The notes beneath the pieces were generated by a model. That model saw only the letters and a list, made by a program, of their open reading frames with translations. It did not search any database and was not told where the DNA came from. A program made the position numbers and the translations under genes. Positions 1-8,167 of a DNA stretch of 40,783 nucleotides are shown here, piece by piece (the stretch's first letter is position 1; each line of letters starts with the position of its first letter). This DNA is from UBA3478 sp046048095 (GTDB lineage Bacteria > Bacteroidota > Bacteroidia > Flavobacteriales > Flavobacteriaceae): positions 1-40,783 of the forward strand of contig JBJOGS010000082.1 in the NCBI GenBank assembly GCA_046048095.1, in the 5' to 3' direction.

Positions 1-198
1 CACCGTAACCGCATCGGGCACGAGTTCGCCTTTGTCCATGTACGATTGAGCTAACACACCTAACTCAGTGTTTCCTTTGATATTGGCCCTGAAGACATCA
101 CCGGTAGAGATGTGTACCAAGTCAAATGCTTCTTTTAAAATAGCCGCCTGGGTACCCTTTCCTGCGCCAGGTTTACCAAATAATACAATATTCTTCAT
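1..198 (-). CDS. adk: Adenylate kinase, N-terminal part (cut by window edge)
   Basis: Adenylate kinase interconverts ATP + AMP and 2 ADP in the cytoplasm. Only the first 66 codons lie in the window; the gene continues beyond base 1. Reading the minus strand from the ATG at 198 gives MKNIVLFGKPGAGKGTQ, which holds the P-loop GKPGAGKGT (residues 8-16). It is followed by the AMP-binding segment HISTGDVFRANI and then KGELVPD, all typical of the family. The P-loop has Lys where many homologues have Pro (GPPGAGKGT). The start ATG overlaps the hpt stop codon (ATGA, 195-198), so hpt and adk are probably co-transcribed and translationally coupled. Confidence 0.95.
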   Translation of the reverse strand, partial: MKNIVLFGKPGAGKGTQAAILKEAFDLVHISTGDVFRANIKGNTELGVLAQSYMDKGELVPDAVTV

Positions 199-725
199 TC
201 AGAGGTTAAAATATATAAATCGTTGAGTTCTCTTCCGCGTTCATTATAATCTAGGCCATACCCCACCACAAATTCACTGGGCAACTCTATGCCCTTATAG
301 GCAATCTCATATTCTTTATCATAAGAGGCTGGCTTATAGAATAGGGTGGCAATTTTAAAACTTTGCACCTTTTTATCTGCAAAATGATTCACAAGTTGCT
401 GCAGCGTGCGTCCAGACTCAACAATGTCTTCAAGTATAATTACATCGCGACCGGCCACTTGTTCTGAAGCGTCTAATAGCGTCTCTACAATCCCCGTAGA
501 GGTCAGACCTTGGTACGAAGACATTTTTACAAAAGTGATTTCGCAGGGGGCATTGTACTGTTTAAAAAATTCACCTGCAAACCGAAAACATCCATTCAAC
601 ACGCCTACGAATAAAGGGCATACACCCTTATAATCTCGACTTATTTCTTGGGCCATGCGCGCAATCGAAGACTCAATATCGTGTTGGGTAATAAAAAGTT
701 CGAACTCTTTATCAAGAAGACGCAT
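195..725 (-). CDS. hpt: Hypoxanthine phosphoribosyltransferase
   Basis: This 176-residue protein is a purine salvage enzyme that converts hypoxanthine or guanine plus PRPP to IMP or GMP. Length and layout fit bacterial Hpt: VGVLNGCFRFAGEF near residues 40-54 (first PRPP loop region), a flexible loop around VKMSSYQGLTSTG, and the PRPP-binding motif VIILEDIVESGRT at residues 95-107. The C-terminal VGYGLDYNERGR is the usual purine/Mg-binding stretch. The usual catalytic Asp of the E-D-I-x-D-T/S-G motif is Glu here (Glu103, codon GAG). Hpt overlaps adk by 4 bp and is divergent from purK. A likely but imperfect promoter, TATCTTTA, lies about 25 bp upstream of the ATG. Confidence 0.95.
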   Translation of the reverse strand: MRLLDKEFELFITQHDIESSIARMAQEISRDYKGVCPLFVGVLNGCFRFAGEFFKQYNAPCEITFVKMSSYQGLTSTGIVETLLDASEQVAGRDVIILEDIVESGRTLQQLVNHFADKKVQSFKIATLFYKPASYDKEYEIAYKGIELPSEFVVGYGLDYNERGRELNDLYILTSE

Positions 726-753
726 GTGCTTATTGCATTGAAAGGGTAAAGAT

Positions 754-769
754 ACAATTTTAGAATTGT
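754..769. promoter_or_regulatory. Inverted repeat between divergent hpt and purK
   Basis: ACAATT-TTAG-AATTGT is a perfect inverted repeat with 6-bp arms and a 4-bp spacer. It sits in the 71-bp region between the divergent purine salvage gene hpt and the purine synthesis genes purK-purE. It lies just upstream of the purK -7 motif (772-779) and overlaps the place where hpt promoter elements should be. It could be an operator shared by both directions. That is inference from position and symmetry only; AT-rich 6-bp arms can arise by chance. Confidence 0.4.
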
Positions 770-771
770 GC

Positions 772-779
772 TACTTTTG
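772..779 (+). promoter_or_regulatory. Putative purK promoter -7 element
   Basis: TACTTTTG matches the Bacteroidota -7 consensus TAnnTTTG exactly and lies 17 bp before the purK ATG at 797. I see no clear -33 TTG at the usual spacing. The implied leader is about 10 nt, too short for any riboswitch. Confidence 0.5.
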
Positions 780-796
780 CCTCGACACTTGATTCT

Positions 797-1942
797 ATGC
801 AGTATTTCTCATCTACATTTCGCTTAGGAATTCTCGGCGGCGGACAACTCGGAAAGATGTTGCTCTACGAAACGCGAAAGTGGGATATCTACACCAAGGT
901 GTTAGACCCGGCGGCGGACGCCCCATGCCGAATGAGTTGCAACGAATTCGTACAAGGAGACTTACTTGACTATGACACGGTCGTTGCTTTTGGAACTGGT
1001 TTAGACCTGATCACCATAGAAATTGAGAATGTAAATGTGGCAGCTTTAAAGGCCCTGAAACACCAAGGGGTAAAGGTTTTTCCAGAGCCCGAGGCGCTAG
1101 AGGTGATCCGAAATAAAGTCCGTCAAAAGCAGTTTTATTACGACCAGGGCCTACCTACAGCCGAATTCAAGACCTACCCATCGAAACAGGCACTCTTAAA
1201 TGCATCTCTTACTTTTCCATGTGTCTGGAAGAGCGCTGAATTTGGTTATGACGGTAAAGGGGTGAGTGTACTGAACAACCTGAACGATTTGCATGATCTT
1301 CCTGATACCCCCTGTTTGATTGAAGAGAAAATCAACTTTACCCAAGAACTAGCCGTGATTGTCGCGCGCAACACCAAAGGAGAGGTAGCCACCTATCCGG
1401 TGGTCGGTATGGATTTTCATCCGACAGCGAATCAAGTAGAATATGTGGTGTGCCCAGCCGATTTATCAGACACCCTCGCTGAGAAGGCAAAAGAGATCGC
1501 CATTAAGGTTTCGAACGCCTTAAATATCACCGGATTACTAGCCGTTGAGCTTTTTATTGACGAACATCACAATATTCTAGTGAATGAAGTGGCTCCTAGA
1601 CCACATAACAGCGGACATTACAGTATTGAGGCTAGTTACACCAATCAATTTGAGCAGCATCTAAGAGCCATTCTAGGGCTTCCGCTCGGAAACACCGATT
1701 CAAAGGCGGTCGGAATTATGGTTAACTTAGTAGGTGCCGAATCATACTATGGACCTGTGGTTTACGAAAACATTGAAAAAGCGTTGGCCCTGAAAGGGGT
1801 TTCGGTTCATATTTACGGTAAAAGCGAAACACGCCCATTTCGTAAAATGGGACACGTGACCGTGGTAGATACCGATCGCAACTCGGCTTATCAGAAGGCA
1901 AAAACAGTGAAAGAAACTCTAATCGTAAAAAGTCATGGGTAA
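797..1942 (+). CDS. purK: 5-(carboxyamino)imidazole ribonucleotide synthase (PurK)
   Basis: PurK uses ATP and bicarbonate to convert AIR to N5-CAIR in de novo purine synthesis. The 381 residues match the family length. The N-terminal pre-ATP-grasp domain begins with LGILGGGQLGKML (10-22). The central ATP-grasp region includes CVWKSAEFGYDGKGV and IEEKINFTQELAVIVAR. The signature EVAPRPHNSGHY occurs at residues 264-275. The ATG at 797 is the first in frame and sits just downstream of a TACTTTTG promoter motif. The gene overlaps purE by 8 bp (1935-1942), a classic purK-purE operon in which the product passes directly to PurE. Confidence 0.97.
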   Translation: MQYFSSTFRLGILGGGQLGKMLLYETRKWDIYTKVLDPAADAPCRMSCNEFVQGDLLDYDTVVAFGTGLDLITIEIENVNVAALKALKHQGVKVFPEPEALEVIRNKVRQKQFYYDQGLPTAEFKTYPSKQALLNASLTFPCVWKSAEFGYDGKGVSVLNNLNDLHDLPDTPCLIEEKINFTQELAVIVARNTKGEVATYPVVGMDFHPTANQVEYVVCPADLSDTLAEKAKEIAIKVSNALNITGLLAVELFIDEHHNILVNEVAPRPHNSGHYSIEASYTNQFEQHLRAILGLPLGNTDSKAVGIMVNLVGAESYYGPVVYENIEKALALKGVSVHIYGKSETRPFRKMGHVTVVDTDRNSAYQKAKTVKETLIVKSHG

Positions 1943-2417
1943 AGTAGCCGTAATTATGGGCAGTAAAAGTGACCTCGTCGTCATGCAAGAGGCCATTGAT
2001 GTGCTCAAGTCTTTCGGTATCGAAGTGATAGTAGATATCGTTTCAGCGCATCGCACCCCTGAAAAAATGGTCAGCTTCGCAAAAGAGGCCCATCAAAAAG
2101 GTATCAAGGTGATCATCGCAGGGGCCGGAGGCGCCGCACACCTTCCAGGAATGGTGGCCTCGATTAGTCCCCTACCCGTTATTGGAGTGCCCGTAAAGAG
2201 CAGAAACTCGATTGATGGCTGGGATTCAGTGCTTTCTATCCTTCAAATGCCAGCAGGGGTTCCGGTCGCTACTGTAGCTCTGGATGGAGCCAAGAATGCA
2301 GGCATCTTGGCAGCCCAAATATTAGCAAGCAACCATGCTGAGCTCTTAGAGAAAGTAATCGCGTATAAAGAAGAGCTAAAAGCTAAAGTTGAAGAAAGCT
2401 CGCAGTCGTTAAATTAA
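1935..2417 (+). CDS. purE: N5-CAIR mutase (PurE, class I)
   Basis: PurE moves the carboxyl group of N5-CAIR to give CAIR, the step after PurK. The 160-residue protein has the class I PurE landmarks: MGSKSDL (8-14), the catalytic SAHRTPE (37-43) and GAGGAAHLPGM (63-73). The substrate-binding segment PVKSRNSIDGWDSVLSILQM follows. Its ATG lies inside the end of purK (8-bp overlap), so translation is probably coupled. The 3' end overlaps the convergent gene at 2409-3215 by 9 bp, leaving no intergenic space for a terminator. Confidence 0.97.
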   Translation: MGKVAVIMGSKSDLVVMQEAIDVLKSFGIEVIVDIVSAHRTPEKMVSFAKEAHQKGIKVIIAGAGGAAHLPGMVASISPLPVIGVPVKSRNSIDGWDSVLSILQMPAGVPVATVALDGAKNAGILAAQILASNHAELLEKVIAYKEELKAKVEESSQSLN

Positions 2418-3215
2418 TCGGTGTACTACGTCATAGACGAGTAGCCCTAGAATAGGCAACGCCTCTACCCATAGCGCTACAAAAAAAGCCCGATCGGGTT
2501 GCATACCCCGAGCAATGATTGCCACCGCAAGAAGATAGTTTATGATCAAGGCTATCTTTTGACTTTCGTCTAATGGCAGCGCAAGCATGGCAAAAAACCA
2601 AAGTATGAGAATGCCCTGGGCTAATAAATGACTTTTTTGCCCGCCCAAACGCTGAGCAATGGTGTCATACACGAGCTGATCCTCAGCCACATCTCGAAGT
2701 TCAAAGGGAAGCATTAGCGCAAGTATCCAGAAAATGGTCGCCACAAACTGTATCCAGACCGAAACAGTTAATTCTTGCCAATGGCTATGAATTAGAATCA
2801 CCGTTAAAAGGGCCCACACGAGGGCAACGATTAATGTCTTTATCAAGCCATTCTTCCGAGAGAAAAATGAACTCGGAAAACGCGCATAGCTAAGACCCAA
2901 AAATATGGCGATGCTCACACCTACATATTGCATGGCCGTAAAGAAACTGAAGAAATAAAACCAACCTAATGCTGCCATGAGTAGCATAAGAAGAAACATT
3001 CGCTGAGTGCGTTTGTTTTGCATGCGCCCGAGCCACAGTGGCGCTATGTATTTCAACCCTGTATAAAAAAGTAATGTCGCACAAAAGAGCCATCCGAGAT
3101 AATGGAATGAAACGCTTTTGTTTAAGTACCTGCCGTTCAGACTAGCCAGTGCAACAGCAGCGAATGCCACATGGATACTCGATCTTAGATAAAACGTCAA
3201 CCACCTATTGAACAC
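2409..3215 (-). CDS. UbiA-like polytopic membrane protein, function unknown
   Basis: This 268-residue, very hydrophobic protein has roughly seven to eight predicted membrane spans and is read toward purE. The segment LMLPFELRDVAEDQLVYDTI followed by AQRLGGQKSH resembles the second aspartate-rich region of UbiA-type prenyltransferases (DxxxD then a conserved LG). I cannot find the first aspartate-rich motif (NDxxDxxxD), which UbiA enzymes need to bind the prenyl diphosphate. It may therefore be a diverged or non-catalytic relative, or an unrelated membrane protein. Its 3' end overlaps purE by 9 bp on the opposite strand. It appears to be a single-gene transcript, divergent from gcvP. Confidence 0.6.
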   Translation of the reverse strand: MFNRWLTFYLRSSIHVAFAAVALASLNGRYLNKSVSFHYLGWLFCATLLFYTGLKYIAPLWLGRMQNKRTQRMFLLMLLMAALGWFYFFSFFTAMQYVGVSIAIFLGLSYARFPSSFFSRKNGLIKTLIVALVWALLTVILIHSHWQELTVSVWIQFVATIFWILALMLPFELRDVAEDQLVYDTIAQRLGGQKSHLLAQGILILWFFAMLALPLDESQKIALIINYLLAVAIIARGMQPDRAFFVALWVEALPILGLLVYDVVHRLI

Positions 3216-3306
3216 CCTTCTTCAACAAAAATTATACTTCTTAACACTTTTTGATAAATGCCCTAAAATACGCCAGTTACACCATTCACCTCAGCGCGTA
3301 AATCTA

Positions 3307-3314
3307 TAATTTTG
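3307..3314 (+). promoter_or_regulatory. Putative gcvP promoter -7 element
   Basis: TAATTTTG matches the TAnnTTTG consensus exactly. It helps decide the gcvP start: the upstream in-frame GTG (3314) lies inside this element and cannot be on its transcript. That leaves the ATGs at 3326 or 3338. The implied leader is too short for a glycine riboswitch. Confidence 0.5.
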
Positions 3315-3337
3315 TGCACTCGATTATGCCTTTTAAC

Positions 3338-6187
3338 ATGAAAACATTCGCAGACCGTCACATCGGAATTAACGCTACAGACCTGTCAATCATGCTCAAG
3401 CAAATTCAGGCAGCTTCTTTAGAACAATTGATTTCAGAAACCATCCCAGCAGATATTCGGTTAAAAAAGGCATTGAACTTACCTCAACCAATGAGTGAAT
3501 CGGAGGTGCTTGAGCATTTACAAGAATTAGCCGATCAGAATCAGGTTTTCAGACAGTTCATTGGTTTGGGATATCACGAAACGATTCTGCCCTCAGTAAT
3601 TAAGCGTAATATTCTCGAAAATCCCGGATGGTACACGGCTTATACTCCTTACCAGGCAGAAATTGCTCAAGGACGTTTAGAGGCGTTACTCAATTATCAA
3701 ACGGTCATTACCGATCTCACCGGCATGGAACTGGCAAACGCTTCATTACTCGATGAGAGTACTGCGGCGGCTGAGGCGATGACCATGCTCTTTGATGTTC
3801 GTTCTCGTACTCAGAAAAAAGACGAGGTGCTGCGCTTTTTTGTGGATGATCAGGTGCTGCCGCAAACTTTAAGCCTCTTACAAACGCGTGCCACCCCGCT
3901 CGGTATTTCATTAGAGGTTGGATCGGTGAGCAACGCGACTCTCGACCGCTCCTTTTTTGGAGCCCTCGTACAGTACCCCGGAAAGTACGGAAGTATACCA
4001 GACCTTCATGCCTTTAAGCAAGGTTGCGATCTGCACGAAATTCGAGTGGCTGTTGCAGCAGACATCATGAGTTTGGTTCTTCTAGAGGCCCCAGGACACT
4101 TTGGGGTCGACGTAGTGGTCGGAACCACTCAGCGCTTCGGTATTCCATTAGGATACGGAGGACCTCATGCCGCCTTTTTTGCCACCAAAAGCGAATACAA
4201 GCGTTCTATTCCCGGCAGGATTATTGGAAAAACAGTAGATACCGATGGAAATCCCGCCCTACGCATGGCACTGCAGACTCGCGAACAGCACATTAAACGC
4301 GACAAGGCCACCTCAAACATCTGTACCGCCCAAGTACTTCTGGCGGTGATGGCTTCCATGTATGCCGTTTACCATGGTCCAGAAGGATTGAAGTCTATTG
4401 CAAAGCACATCCAAAGCATGACCCGTGCATTGGCCTTCCTTCTTCAGAAGAAGGGAATTCAAGTAGCCAATGCTTCTTTTTTTGACACCCTACACCTCTC
4501 AGGCGTTGATGCTCAAGCCATTGAAGTCCGCGCGCTTTCAGCGGGTATCAACCTCAACTATATCGATGCTTCAACTATTTCACTTTCGCTAGGAGAAACA
4601 GTGCGTTTAGCGGATATTTCTTCATTAGTTGAAGTCATTAGCGGGGCGAAGTGTGCATTAGAAGATGCACATGCCGCATTAAACCAATTACCAGAGGCAT
4701 CAATCAATGGTGCGTACGAACGAAAAACCCCGTTTCTATCGCATGAGGTTTTTCATAATTATCAAAGCGAAACAGAGCTCATGCGTTACATTAAGCGCTT
4801 AGAGCGTAAAGACCTGGCGCTAAACCATTCGATGATTGCACTGGGAAGCTGTACCATGAAATTAAATGCAGCTACAGAAATGCTTCCATTGAGCTGGGCA
4901 AAATGGGCCAATATTCACCCCTTTGTGCCACAAGATCAGGCGCAGGGGTACCAAAAAGTATTGAATGATTTAGAGCGCTATTTAAACGAAATCACTGGAT
5001 TTGCCGCGACTTCTCTGCAGCCTAATTCAGGAGCGCAAGGAGAATACGCCGGGTTAATGACCATTCGGGCTTACCACGAGTCAAGAGGTGAGGCGCACCG
5101 AAATGTCTGCATTATTCCTGCTTCGGCTCACGGAACCAATCCCGCCTCTGCGGTGATGGCCGGAATGCAGGTGGTAGTAACCAAAACCGACGAGAAGGGC
5201 AACATCGATCTCGGTGATTTAGAAGAAAAAGTACTCGCTCATTCAAGCAACTTAGCTGCCTTGATGGTCACCTATCCTTCTACCCATGGTGTATTCGAAT
5301 CATCGATTCGAAAAATTACAGGGCTCATCCATGAGCACGGTGGCCAGGTATATATGGACGGCGCCAATATGAATGCCCAAGTAGGACTCACCAATCCAGC
5401 AATAATTGGGGCCGATGTATGCCATTTAAACTTGCATAAAACTTTCGCTATTCCACACGGCGGAGGAGGGCCTGGCGTAGGCCCTATCTGCGTAGCGCCA
5501 CAACTTGCGCCCTTTTTGCCCGGAAACCCCGTGGTCAAAACAGGCGGATCACAAGCCATCACCGCGATTTCAGCGGCACCGTTTGGCAGTGCCCTAGCGT
5601 GCCTCATTTCGTACGCTTACATAAGAATGCTCGGATCTGAAGGACTTGCCCAATCGACGCGTATTGCCATACTCAATGCTAATTACATTAAAGAGCGACT
5701 GAAAGAGAGCTATCCCATTTTATATACCGGAGAGCAAGGCCGCGCCGCTCATGAACTCATCATTGATTGTCGCGAATTCAAAGAAAAAGGTATCGAGGTC
5801 ACTGATATTGCCAAGCGACTGATGGATTATGGGTTTCACGCTCCTACCGTTTCGTTTCCGGTGGCAGGAACCATGATGATTGAACCTACAGAAAGCGAAA
5901 GTTTAGCCGAAATCGATCGTTTTTGCGAAGCAATGCTCGCCATAAAGGACGAGATTGATCATGCCCAAATCGATGTACCAAACAACGTCCTTAAAAATGC
6001 ACCTCACACCCTGGCGATGATCACGGCCGATCAATGGACCCATCCTTATTCTCGAAGACAGGCAGCCTATCCCCTGCCCTTCGTTGAAAGCAATAAGTTT
6101 TGGCCAACGGTACGAAGAGCAGATGAGGCCTATGGAGACCGCAACTTGATTTGTACTTGTGCACCAATAGAAGCCTATGAATCTTAA
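3338..6187 (+). CDS. gcvP: Glycine dehydrogenase (decarboxylating), P-protein
   Basis: The P-protein decarboxylates glycine with PLP and loads aminomethyl onto the lipoylated H-protein of the glycine cleavage system. This is the fused single-chain form (about 949 residues), with an N-terminal half starting MKTFADRHIGIN and a C-terminal catalytic half. The C-terminal half includes LGSCTMKLNAATEM and the PLP-lysine motif HLNLHKTFAIPHGGGGPGVG; the Lys codon is at 5438-5440. I chose ATG 3338 because homologues begin right before FA.RHIG; ATG 3326 would add four residues. The other glycine cleavage genes (gcvT, gcvH) are not in the window. A 59-bp gap separates it from the next gene. Confidence 0.97.
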   Translation: MKTFADRHIGINATDLSIMLKQIQAASLEQLISETIPADIRLKKALNLPQPMSESEVLEHLQELADQNQVFRQFIGLGYHETILPSVIKRNILENPGWYTAYTPYQAEIAQGRLEALLNYQTVITDLTGMELANASLLDESTAAAEAMTMLFDVRSRTQKKDEVLRFFVDDQVLPQTLSLLQTRATPLGISLEVGSVSNATLDRSFFGALVQYPGKYGSIPDLHAFKQGCDLHEIRVAVAADIMSLVLLEAPGHFGVDVVVGTTQRFGIPLGYGGPHAAFFATKSEYKRSIPGRIIGKTVDTDGNPALRMALQTREQHIKRDKATSNICTAQVLLAVMASMYAVYHGPEGLKSIAKHIQSMTRALAFLLQKKGIQVANASFFDTLHLSGVDAQAIEVRALSAGINLNYIDASTISLSLGETVRLADISSLVEVISGAKCALEDAHAALNQLPEASINGAYERKTPFLSHEVFHNYQSETELMRYIKRLERKDLALNHSMIALGSCTMKLNAATEMLPLSWAKWANIHPFVPQDQAQGYQKVLNDLERYLNEITGFAATSLQPNSGAQGEYAGLMTIRAYHESRGEAHRNVCIIPASAHGTNPASAVMAGMQVVVTKTDEKGNIDLGDLEEKVLAHSSNLAALMVTYPSTHGVFESSIRKITGLIHEHGGQVYMDGANMNAQVGLTNPAIIGADVCHLNLHKTFAIPHGGGGPGVGPICVAPQLAPFLPGNPVVKTGGSQAITAISAAPFGSALACLISYAYIRMLGSEGLAQSTRIAILNANYIKERLKESYPILYTGEQGRAAHELIIDCREFKEKGIEVTDIAKRLMDYGFHAPTVSFPVAGTMMIEPTESESLAEIDRFCEAMLAIKDEIDHAQIDVPNNVLKNAPHTLAMITADQWTHPYSRRQAAYPLPFVESNKFWPTVRRADEAYGDRNLICTCAPIEAYES

Positions 6188-6246
6188 TTAGGAAGTTTCT
6201 AGACAGCTGTTTATTTTTTACCTTCATTTCACAGAAGACGTGATTC

Positions 6247-7305
6247 ATGAACATATGTTTTAAGGGAACAGGGCATTTTCTTCCTGAAAGAGTACAATCG
6301 AATGCGGATTTTTTAAAGCACGAGTTTTATACCGAAGAGGGTGCGCCTTTTGCTCATTCGAACGAAGAAATCATCGAAAAATTCCAAGCCATTACGGGTA
6401 TTGAAAACAGGCGTTATATTGATTCGCATATGCTTACTTCGGATATGGGATTTGAGGCTGCCAAAGAAGCCATTAAAGATGCTGCTATTGATAAAGAACA
6501 CATCGATTACATCATCTTCGCCCATAATTTTGGCGACGTAAGACAGGGCGAAATACAAACAGATATGCTTCCGAGCCTTGCTTCTAGGGTGAAGCACTTA
6601 TTGGCCATTCAAAACCCTAAATGCATCTGCTACGATATGATTTTTGGATGCCCCGGATGGATTGAAGCAGTGATCCAAGCCAAGGCTTTCATTTCTTCTG
6701 GAATGGCAAAAAACTGCTTAGTCATCGGGGCCGAAGCCCTGTCACGCGTGGTAGACCCCAACGATCGAGACAGTATGATTTTCGCGGACGGTGCAGGAGC
6801 ATGCATCGTTTCAGCAACTGAAACCGCATCTGCCATACTCTCCCATACCACCTCAACTTTGGCGAATGAAGAGGCCTATTACCTGTATTATGGACGGGGT
6901 AATCACGCCGATCCGTCGGATACTACACGTTACATTAAAATGCTCGGAAGAAAAGTATACGAATTAGCCGTTGTCGAGGTGCCAAAAGCGATGGCAGCCT
7001 GCCTAGACGAAGCCTCGGTCAATATCAAAGACCTGAAAAAAGTTTTCTTACACCAGGCAAATGAGAAAATGGATGAAGCCATGGTTAAGCGACTGTATCG
7101 CCATTACAATTCCGATGTGCCTGAGCATATCATGCCGATGAATATTAAAGAGATTGGCAACAATTCGGTGGCCACTGTTCCCATTTTACTGGATATGGTT
7201 CGCAAGGGAAAATATCCCGATCATCAGTTGCATCCTGGAGACCTCATTTTGCTCGCTAGTGTGGGTGCAGGGATGAATTTGAACTGTGTGCTATACCGAT
7301 ACTAG
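6247..7305 (+). CDS. 3-oxoacyl-ACP synthase III-like (KAS III/thiolase fold) enzyme
   Basis: This 352-residue protein has the FabH fold signature and an intact Cys-His-Asn triad. The Cys is in MIFGCPGW (Cys135), the His in FLHQANEKM (His269) and the Asn in IGNNSVATVP (Asn305). KAS III enzymes condense acyl-CoA with malonyl-ACP. The Cys neighbourhood FGCPGW differs from the ACTGF of housekeeping FabH, so this is probably a paralogue with another substrate, as seen in Bacteroidota lipid or aryl-polyene/flexirubin loci. Only a glycosyltransferase follows, 7 bp downstream, so a role in making a glycosylated lipid or lipid-like product is conceivable (inference). I therefore give no gene symbol. 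Confidence 0.85.
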   Translation: MNICFKGTGHFLPERVQSNADFLKHEFYTEEGAPFAHSNEEIIEKFQAITGIENRRYIDSHMLTSDMGFEAAKEAIKDAAIDKEHIDYIIFAHNFGDVRQGEIQTDMLPSLASRVKHLLAIQNPKCICYDMIFGCPGWIEAVIQAKAFISSGMAKNCLVIGAEALSRVVDPNDRDSMIFADGAGACIVSATETASAILSHTTSTLANEEAYYLYYGRGNHADPSDTTRYIKMLGRKVYELAVVEVPKAMAACLDEASVNIKDLKKVFLHQANEKMDEAMVKRLYRHYNSDVPEHIMPMNIKEIGNNSVATVPILLDMVRKGKYPDHQLHPGDLILLASVGAGMNLNCVLYRY

Positions 7306-7312
7306 AGTCAAC

Positions 7313-8167
7313 ATGCAGATCAGCATCATTATTCCCTTTCACAATGAAGCTGAATACTTAGAGCGTACTTTAGAAAGCCTTGTTCATCAAAGCGTGCCTC
7401 CAGATCGACTCATCTTAGTAAATGATTCAAGCACAGATGCTAGTCCTGACATAGCAGCAAAGTACGCCGAGAGACATCCCTTTATCCAACTCGTGCATCA
7501 CACAAGTTCACCGGCTAAATCTCCTGGATCCAAAGTCATAGAAGCCTTTAATTTCGGTGCCGCCCGGCTAGATCATTTTGATCTCATCGGTAAGTTTGAT
7601 GCAGATATCGTATTGCCCTCGAATTATTTAGAAACCTGTATCCGCGCCTTCGAAAATACGCCACATTTGGGCATGTATTCGGGGCTCCTCTATATCGATC
7701 ATAAAGGCGAACTGCGGTATGAATCCATTTCAAATAAAGATCATGTCCGAGGTCCTATAAAGCTCTATTCGAAAGAATGCTTCAGGGCCATCGGAGGGCT
7801 GATTCCAGCGCTCGGATGGGACAGTGTAGACACCCTACTTGCCGAAGCTAGGGGATTCAAAGTCGCCACCAATCCCTCGTTGATAGTACACCACTTAAGA
7901 CCCACCAGCGGCGCTTATGCCAATAGCGCTTATTACCTCAAACGCGGAGAAAGTTATTACCAACTGGGCTATGACCTTTTTATTAGTCTGTTGAGTGCAA
8001 TCAAAATGGCATGGAGAAAACAAAGCCTTGAAGTATTGCTTACGCTGCTTCGCGGCTACAGCCGCGCACGCAAAAAAGGGCTTCGCCTGGTCGATGACCA
8101 GGCGAAGCAGGATATTTTGAAGATCCGCTACAAAAGAATTTGGCGAACCATTATTAGAACCTCTTAA
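7313..8167 (+). CDS. Family 2 glycosyltransferase
   Basis: This 284-residue GT-A fold enzyme transfers a sugar from a nucleotide-sugar donor. The N-terminus MQISIIIPFHNEAEYLERTL is the classic GT2 opening, followed by LVNDSSTD (35-42) and the metal-binding FDAD (DxD at 96-98). I see no transmembrane segment, so it is probably cytosolic or membrane-associated. I chose ATG 7313, which follows the KAS III stop by 7 bp; an in-frame GTG at 7286 lies inside the upstream gene. It likely forms a two-gene operon with the KAS III-like gene. The last 120 bp contain two strong hairpins. Its stop codon overlaps that of the convergent phosphatase gene by 4 bp. The acceptor is unknown. Confidence 0.88.
   Translation: MQISIIIPFHNEAEYLERTLESLVHQSVPPDRLILVNDSSTDASPDIAAKYAERHPFIQLVHHTSSPAKSPGSKVIEAFNFGAARLDHFDLIGKFDADIVLPSNYLETCIRAFENTPHLGMYSGLLYIDHKGELRYESISNKDHVRGPIKLYSKECFRAIGGLIPALGWDSVDTLLAEARGFKVATNPSLIVHHLRPTSGAYANSAYYLKRGESYYQLGYDLFISLLSAIKMAWRKQSLEVLLTLLRGYSRARKKGLRLVDDQAKQDILKIRYKRIWRTIIRTS
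8051..8107. repeat. Two strong hairpins inside the 3' end of the glycosyltransferase gene
   Basis: Two perfect inverted repeats lie within coding DNA. The first is CGCGGCT-AC-AGCCGCG at 8051-8066. The second has 12-bp arms, CTTCGCCTGGTC at 8081-8092 and GACCAGGCGAAG at 8096-8107, around a GAT loop. The second encodes part of GLRLVDDQAKQ. No long T-run follows either. Because this gene and the convergent phosphatase gene overlap at their stops, the hairpins may slow or end transcription or protect the 3' end of the mRNA (inference). Confidence 0.75.

Noticed and set aside
3314..3337. GTG start giving a longer gcvP product
   Set aside because: The GTG lies within the TAATTTTG promoter element (3307-3314), and the extra residues do not match the family opening.
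3216..3337. Glycine riboswitch before gcvP
   Set aside because: The promoter element is only about 24-30 bp from the start codon, leaving no room for an aptamer, and no glycine riboswitch core is visible.
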